64,000 nucleotides of DNA from Rhipicephalus microplus (Eukaryota > Arthropoda > Arachnida > Ixodida > Ixodidae), in assembly GCF_043290135.1 (NCBI RefSeq), contig NW_027464588.1, positions 5,199,501 through 5,263,500 on the forward strand. The letters run 5' to 3'. Below are positions 59,835 to 64,000 of the stretch, piece by piece; the first letter of the stretch is position 1, and each line of letters opens with the position of its first letter. The translations under genes were made by a program, and so were the position numbers. The notes under the pieces were generated by a model. That model ran no database searches, had not been told where the DNA came from, and saw only the letters and a program-made list of their open reading frames with translations.

Positions 59835-59880
59835 CTGAAAGTCGCCGAAGCTCGCTATGAAGTGCTTCGCATTTAAAAAG

Positions 59881-62800
59881 ACACATTTTTTTAGGTCTTT
59901 TTATTGCATTATGTATTCTCCAGGGCCCAATTCATTTTAATGAAAACAGAAAAATTATTGCAATGAAAAAATGGTAGTAGATTTTTACAATGTATAGACA
60001 TAAATGAAGGACAGGTTTTTGTCCTATTTGAGGTGTTAGGCTAAACCGGTACATGTGTTACGCATAATAAATACCAGTGTCTGCAACTCCTGGAGCTGTT
60101 TTTTTAGTAATGAAAACGTGAAGGAGTCATATTAACGCTTGCGAAATCTCTAAAGTTTAGCTATTGCTTTGCTAAAGTTGTAGACTCCTATCTGGCTACA
60201 GATGGGCAACATTTAAAATAATGTAAACTTTCAGTTATTGATTTGTGAGCTATTTTTTGCTTAACGATGAATTTGAACAATATGTCTCTTCTAGTCTTTT
60301 TATAGAAAATTTCGAATATAAGTAAATAGCGCCATATGTCTATGTGTTATTGTTGTGGTAATTCACCTAACGACCTTGAAAAAGCCGTTAATTGTATTAG
60401 CTGAACGGCCGTTGTGCAATTCGCTGCATTGTACAAAGCTCGAGGCAGGCTAAACTGATTTCTCATAAATGCCCTTATGGAGTGGATAAAGCAAATGCAT
60501 AAACAGTGGGTTGGGTGCTTGTTCTGTCGTTTCGATAAGTGGGCTTGTGTTCCTCAATGTTCTTCAAGCTTTAAGGAAAACATGGCAACCTGACGAACCG
60601 TCCACACGAGCACACAAAGCCTGTTTACGGATTTTTCAACTATCAACCTGCATTCAAGTGAGAAGAGTGAAAGACTACATAAATGGCTACTGGCATTGCA
60701 TGCACTGGCATAGAAATTCAATCAAGAAGCTTGAGTGGGTTACGCCAACAATGCACCAACCGTACTTGACAAAGCAAAGAACAACATATTTTTCAGTTTT
60801 TTGGCGCAAAATGAGGATATAAAGGTATATAAAACAGACGACACATGAATGAACATACCAGAAATTTGTATCCCATCGGTGCAGTTATAGCAAAATATCC
60901 ATAGCAAGACACTGTTGTTCACGCCTAAAAAAAGTCCATGCAAAATTGAGAGCAATTGACACCTTAACAACTGTAACATCAACTCTTTTACTGAAAAAGA
61001 GCATTTGACTACGGAAATACGAAGCTCCAAGTCAAAATGTCATTGGTGACTAAAGAGAACACGTTATGGCTGCTTTTTGTTTTCCATTTCTCAAATGGTC
61101 TGAGTGGAGGAAATATTTTCATTAAAAGTATACACAAGAGTATGTTCATTCAATGGGATTTTCTTCAATGCAGACGTTTAGAGATTATGGCGTATTCGAA
61201 CATCTTTCTTTTTTCGAGCCATAAAGTTTCCTTTTTGTTTATGCGTGCAAAACCTCCAATCAAAGGTCATTCATGCATATGTTTGCGCGCTTTCTAGGAT
61301 AACGTTTTTAGTAGGCTTTATTTGTGTGTTGTTTCTTCTATGGCTTGCTAACGGCAATAGTTTTATGCCTACCTTACGCGCTTTTTACTCACTGTGTAGT
61401 TTACCGTGTGTACGCGATCACAAGGTCAGACTTTTCGAAATATGTTTCGTTCCTACTGGGAGGCCCTCATTGGACAAGGAGTGGTAGAATGGCCTCGCAT
61501 ATGGATCCACATTTTGCCCCCATCAAAATTTATGCCAAAACTACCATCTAATGGAAGAATAAACAGGATCGCCCCAAAAATGTTGAAAATAGACTCCCCC
61601 AGGCAGTGAACCGGCAAATGTAGTGACGATTTATTCTATCGACGTGCCAATGTAAGACTTTCTCCATCGGCTTGAATATTTACATTTCACGCTCTGTGCC
61701 TCAGAGAGCATCGAGGCATGGGTAGTATATCCGTTTGTTTGCCCGTTCCTCAGCTATATTTCAGCACTAGAAACAAGGAGTAAATAGAGGACACCAGGCG
61801 GCTGCCCAGTCTTCGCTTTAGCTTTCGGACTCTCAGCCTAGCGGCAATAGATGCTGCAGACAACTTGCTAGAGCAAATACGCCACCCCGTGTCAGCTCGT
61901 TTCAGGAAAACCTACAGGGTAATGTTGAAGTATGAGAGCCATCGTCGTGCCTCACGTGCTTCGCTTAAAAGGAGTTGAAAAAAGAGTGCACCCATCCGCT
62001 TGGATTTCAGACTGCCATTCGTTTGTTATGGCGTGCGTATAATGATTTACAATGCGGTACTTTATTCAGTTTATTTTTCTTTTCAGTGTATCACTGAGGA
62101 AGCGTTTGATTAATTTCGAACACACTTCTCTGAAATACAGCATATCACTACCAGCTGCCTACAGGTATACTCGAAAGCATACAGTCTATTGTACATGCTT
62201 ATATTTCAACATCACATATTTTTTATGAAAGCACCGTGAGTCGAAATAATTGAGGTGCGCAGATTGATTATTAGTACCCATAGTTGGTCAACCTTAGTCA
62301 TATCTTATTCGAAGCATGTCCTTCTTTGTTCCAGCTTTGAGCTATAAACACGGCATGATCGATTTTGTTGCTCTATAGGCAAATAAAGGAACACTTCTTT
62401 TCTGTTTTTCTCTTTAAAAGAAGCAATTGTAGAATAAGATTAGCCCAAAGAAATAGTGTTCACGATAGCCCTTAAAATAACATGGCTGTGTAAGTATTTA
62501 GAGATTCATTCATTTTATGCAAGGATAGCCTATGCAGTAGTTGACACTTTGAACAGAAAAACCAATATTGGAGAACGTTGCTGAAGTAAGTATTCGTCGA
62601 CATAAAAATCAAGTTTCACATTTAAAACACAGGAAGCAGTGCAAAAAAAACAAAAAAACCCATGATGCTTCTATAAGTCCAACAAAACATTTTGTCTTCG
62701 TCCATTCGTTGCTATTTTGTCACTATTATTCTTCCTGCCTGAAGTATGTGGTATCGTCTTTTCATAAACCTTTCTGTTTTTATTAGACATTTTTCTACAT

Positions 62801-63345
62801 TTCGTATCTATTACGTGACTGTCTCTCTTTTGAATATGGCCCTCTACATGAACCAATTAGCCTACTTCTTCCGCCAAATTTAATAGACGATTTACAAAAC
62901 AGACAGGGACGGGTGCCCGTCCGAGCCTCTTTCATCAGTTTTCAAGAATGTTTGCTGCAAATAGTTCATCATTGGGTACCGACAAGTTCGAACCCCCACT
63001 TTGTTGGACACTACACAGAAAGTGTCCAAGCACCTAAAACCAACATCCTTCTTTCCATTATTTTGTTGTACTGACATAATGACATGCTAAACGTTTTTGT
63101 GTTAGCGAACACTTGAGCGCAAATTTTTTTCTATTGCTAATATTTCATTAGGAAAAGACTATTCTATACAGTCAAAACAAATAGGCAATAGTCAAGACAA
63201 AAAATAAAAAAAGTAGCCAAGCTACTTCCTTTCATTGAATGAAGATGCGATGCCGCGTACAAGTACCCGTAGAAGAGGTAGTGTAACTGTGAAATATGCC
63301 TTAATAAAATATTTCGTAGCAATACTTTTCATAGTAAGTAGTCAG
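59881..63345. other. Stretch without recognised gene
   Basis: A/T-rich. A splice-like island at 60977-60914 (minus; acceptor TTTTTTTAG, donor TG/GTATGT, coding VNNSVLLWIFCYNC...) and a short terminal frame at 63055-62960 (minus, VLGHFLCSVQQSGGS..., after TGGTTTTAG) were noted, but neither has support from homology. A moderately G/C-rich plus-strand patch at 61440-61620 has no signature. Confidence 0.3.
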
Positions 63346-63545
63346 AGCTCGGCTGTTGACCGGAACTTCGTGAGTTCAATGTTGGCCGCAAGGGTCGCAT
63401 TTTGATGGAAGTGAAATAATGGAGGCCCGCGTACTCTGCGGTGTAGTGCATATTAGAGTACACCATATGGCCAAATTTTCATATCCCTCCACTATGGCAT
63501 CTTTCATAATGAGATCATGGTTCTGGGACGTGATCACACTACATA
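63346..63545 (+). repeat. Ruka SINE, third copy, strongly diverged
   Basis: Recognisable pieces in Ruka order: AGCTCGGCTGTTGACCGG, GGCCGCAAGGGTCGCATTTT, GATGGAAGTGAAAT, TCCCTCCACTATGGCATC and TTTCATAATGAGATCATGGT. The tRNA-like head is badly eroded. Confidence 0.75.
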
Positions 63546-64000
63546 TTATCGTTATAGGTCTCGTTAATGCCACGATATTGCAGCTTCGTGAGCCCTGCCA
63601 GCATACTTTCACAATTTCAGTATATACGAATTTTCGAATTAGAAAGCAAATATTTAAGTTTTTTGCAGCGTGTTTTAGTAATTAGCAAAGATATAAAAAC
63701 GTGGACGTCTCGTTGCACAAAAATGCATAATGAAGTAAATATTCGTCAAGCACCTTTCAAAATTCTAAAATTAGATACAAATTGTACTCAACTAAAAAAA
63801 GAAACAAAGTAAGGTATTTTAGAGAATATAACTAAATAAATGTAAGAAAAATAAAGACAGCAATATAACCCAGTTGAAGGTAAACTACAAGCAACTAAAA
63901 GCAAAAGAAGCAATATCCTCGCGAGAGGCGGCAGCGAAATGAGGATTCAAAACGTAATCACTGCATTTAAATTAGATTGGTGCTCTGCTAGCCACTCTGA
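63546..64000. other. Right edge, no feature recognised
   Basis: A/T-rich; nothing recognised. Confidence 0.35.

Larger units (their letters stand above)
58150..59880. repeat. Composite satellite block, copy 2
   Basis: Starts AAAATGGTAGATCCCACGTA, as copy 1. Monomers of about 145 bp occur at about 58290-58535 and 58890-59600; the palindromic centre ATACCAAATTTGGTAT is perfect at 59434-59449. The G/C-rich module is at 58537-58885. The block extends beyond the end of copy 1 through a (GATA)n run to GCTATGAAGTGCTTCGCATT near 59855-59875, so the real 3' end is visible only here. Confidence 0.85.

Noticed and set aside
60914..60977. Splice-bounded minus-strand island coding VNNSVLLWIFCYNCTDG
   Set aside because: It weakly resembles the helix and Cys-Asp loop of the SLC5-like exon at 45186-45315, but the match is too short and lacks the Pro and the following Ile-x-x-x-Asp-Gln.
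62960..63055. Minus-strand frame after TGGTTTTAG reading VLGHFLCSVQQSGGS with an early stop
   Set aside because: Looks like a small terminal exon, but nothing supports a gene around it.

Overview
This is a eukaryotic, repeat-dense window that I assign to a hard tick (Ixodidae, probably a metastriate such as Rhipicephalus or a relative). The grounds are three copies of what I recognise as the tick tRNA-derived SINE Ruka, intron-split genes with GT/AG junctions, and a mix of Gypsy, BEL/Pao, RTE and CR1-like retroelements. There is no bacterial-type gene organisation, no CRISPR array, no rRNA and no convincing functional tRNA.

Layout. (1) 598-4459, minus: a seven-exon P-element/THAP9-like transposase gene whose splice phases all agree but whose last exon carries four internal in-frame stops, all TAG. 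(2) 7450-15676: the RNase H end of a LINE (plus strand) split by a CsRn1-like Gypsy element (7677-15393, minus, 169-bp LTRs). That element has a Mag-like Gypsy gag-pol segment embedded in its own gag, so one frame runs CsRn1 gag, Mag gag-pol, CsRn1 gag C-terminus, followed by a GGGAAAC -1 frameshift site into CsRn1 pol. (3) 20480-22072: a Gypsy deletion derivative lacking RT and RNase H. (4) 23053-45315, minus: eight exons of an SLC5-type sodium-coupled solute transporter, the only clear host gene. Its introns hold a composite satellite (25190-26834), Ruka copies, an RTE LINE (30620-33556), microsatellites, a foldback element and a second complete LTR element (39500-44380).

(5) 39500-44380, plus: a Gypsy element with 0.88-kb LTRs and a perfect 5-bp target duplication (CTTGT). 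Its pol order is integrase, then RT, then RNase H, the Copia-like order known for the Gmr1 group of Ty3/Gypsy. It has lost most of gag and the protease. (6) 46295-52102, minus: a decayed BEL/Pao element with 212-bp LTRs. (7) 52530-55935, plus: a CR1-like LINE disabled by only three visible lesions. (8) 57624-57715, minus: an unassigned terminal exon. (9) 58150-59880: a second copy of the composite satellite. The rest is A/T-rich intergenic or intronic sequence in which I recognise nothing.

The most interesting points are the integrase-first Gypsy element, the CsRn1/Mag chimeric frame with its frameshift signal, the nearly intact P-like transposase gene, and the T7 homopolymer indel in the SLC5 gene. 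All coordinates of exons and LTRs were read by eye; no alignment or database search was run.
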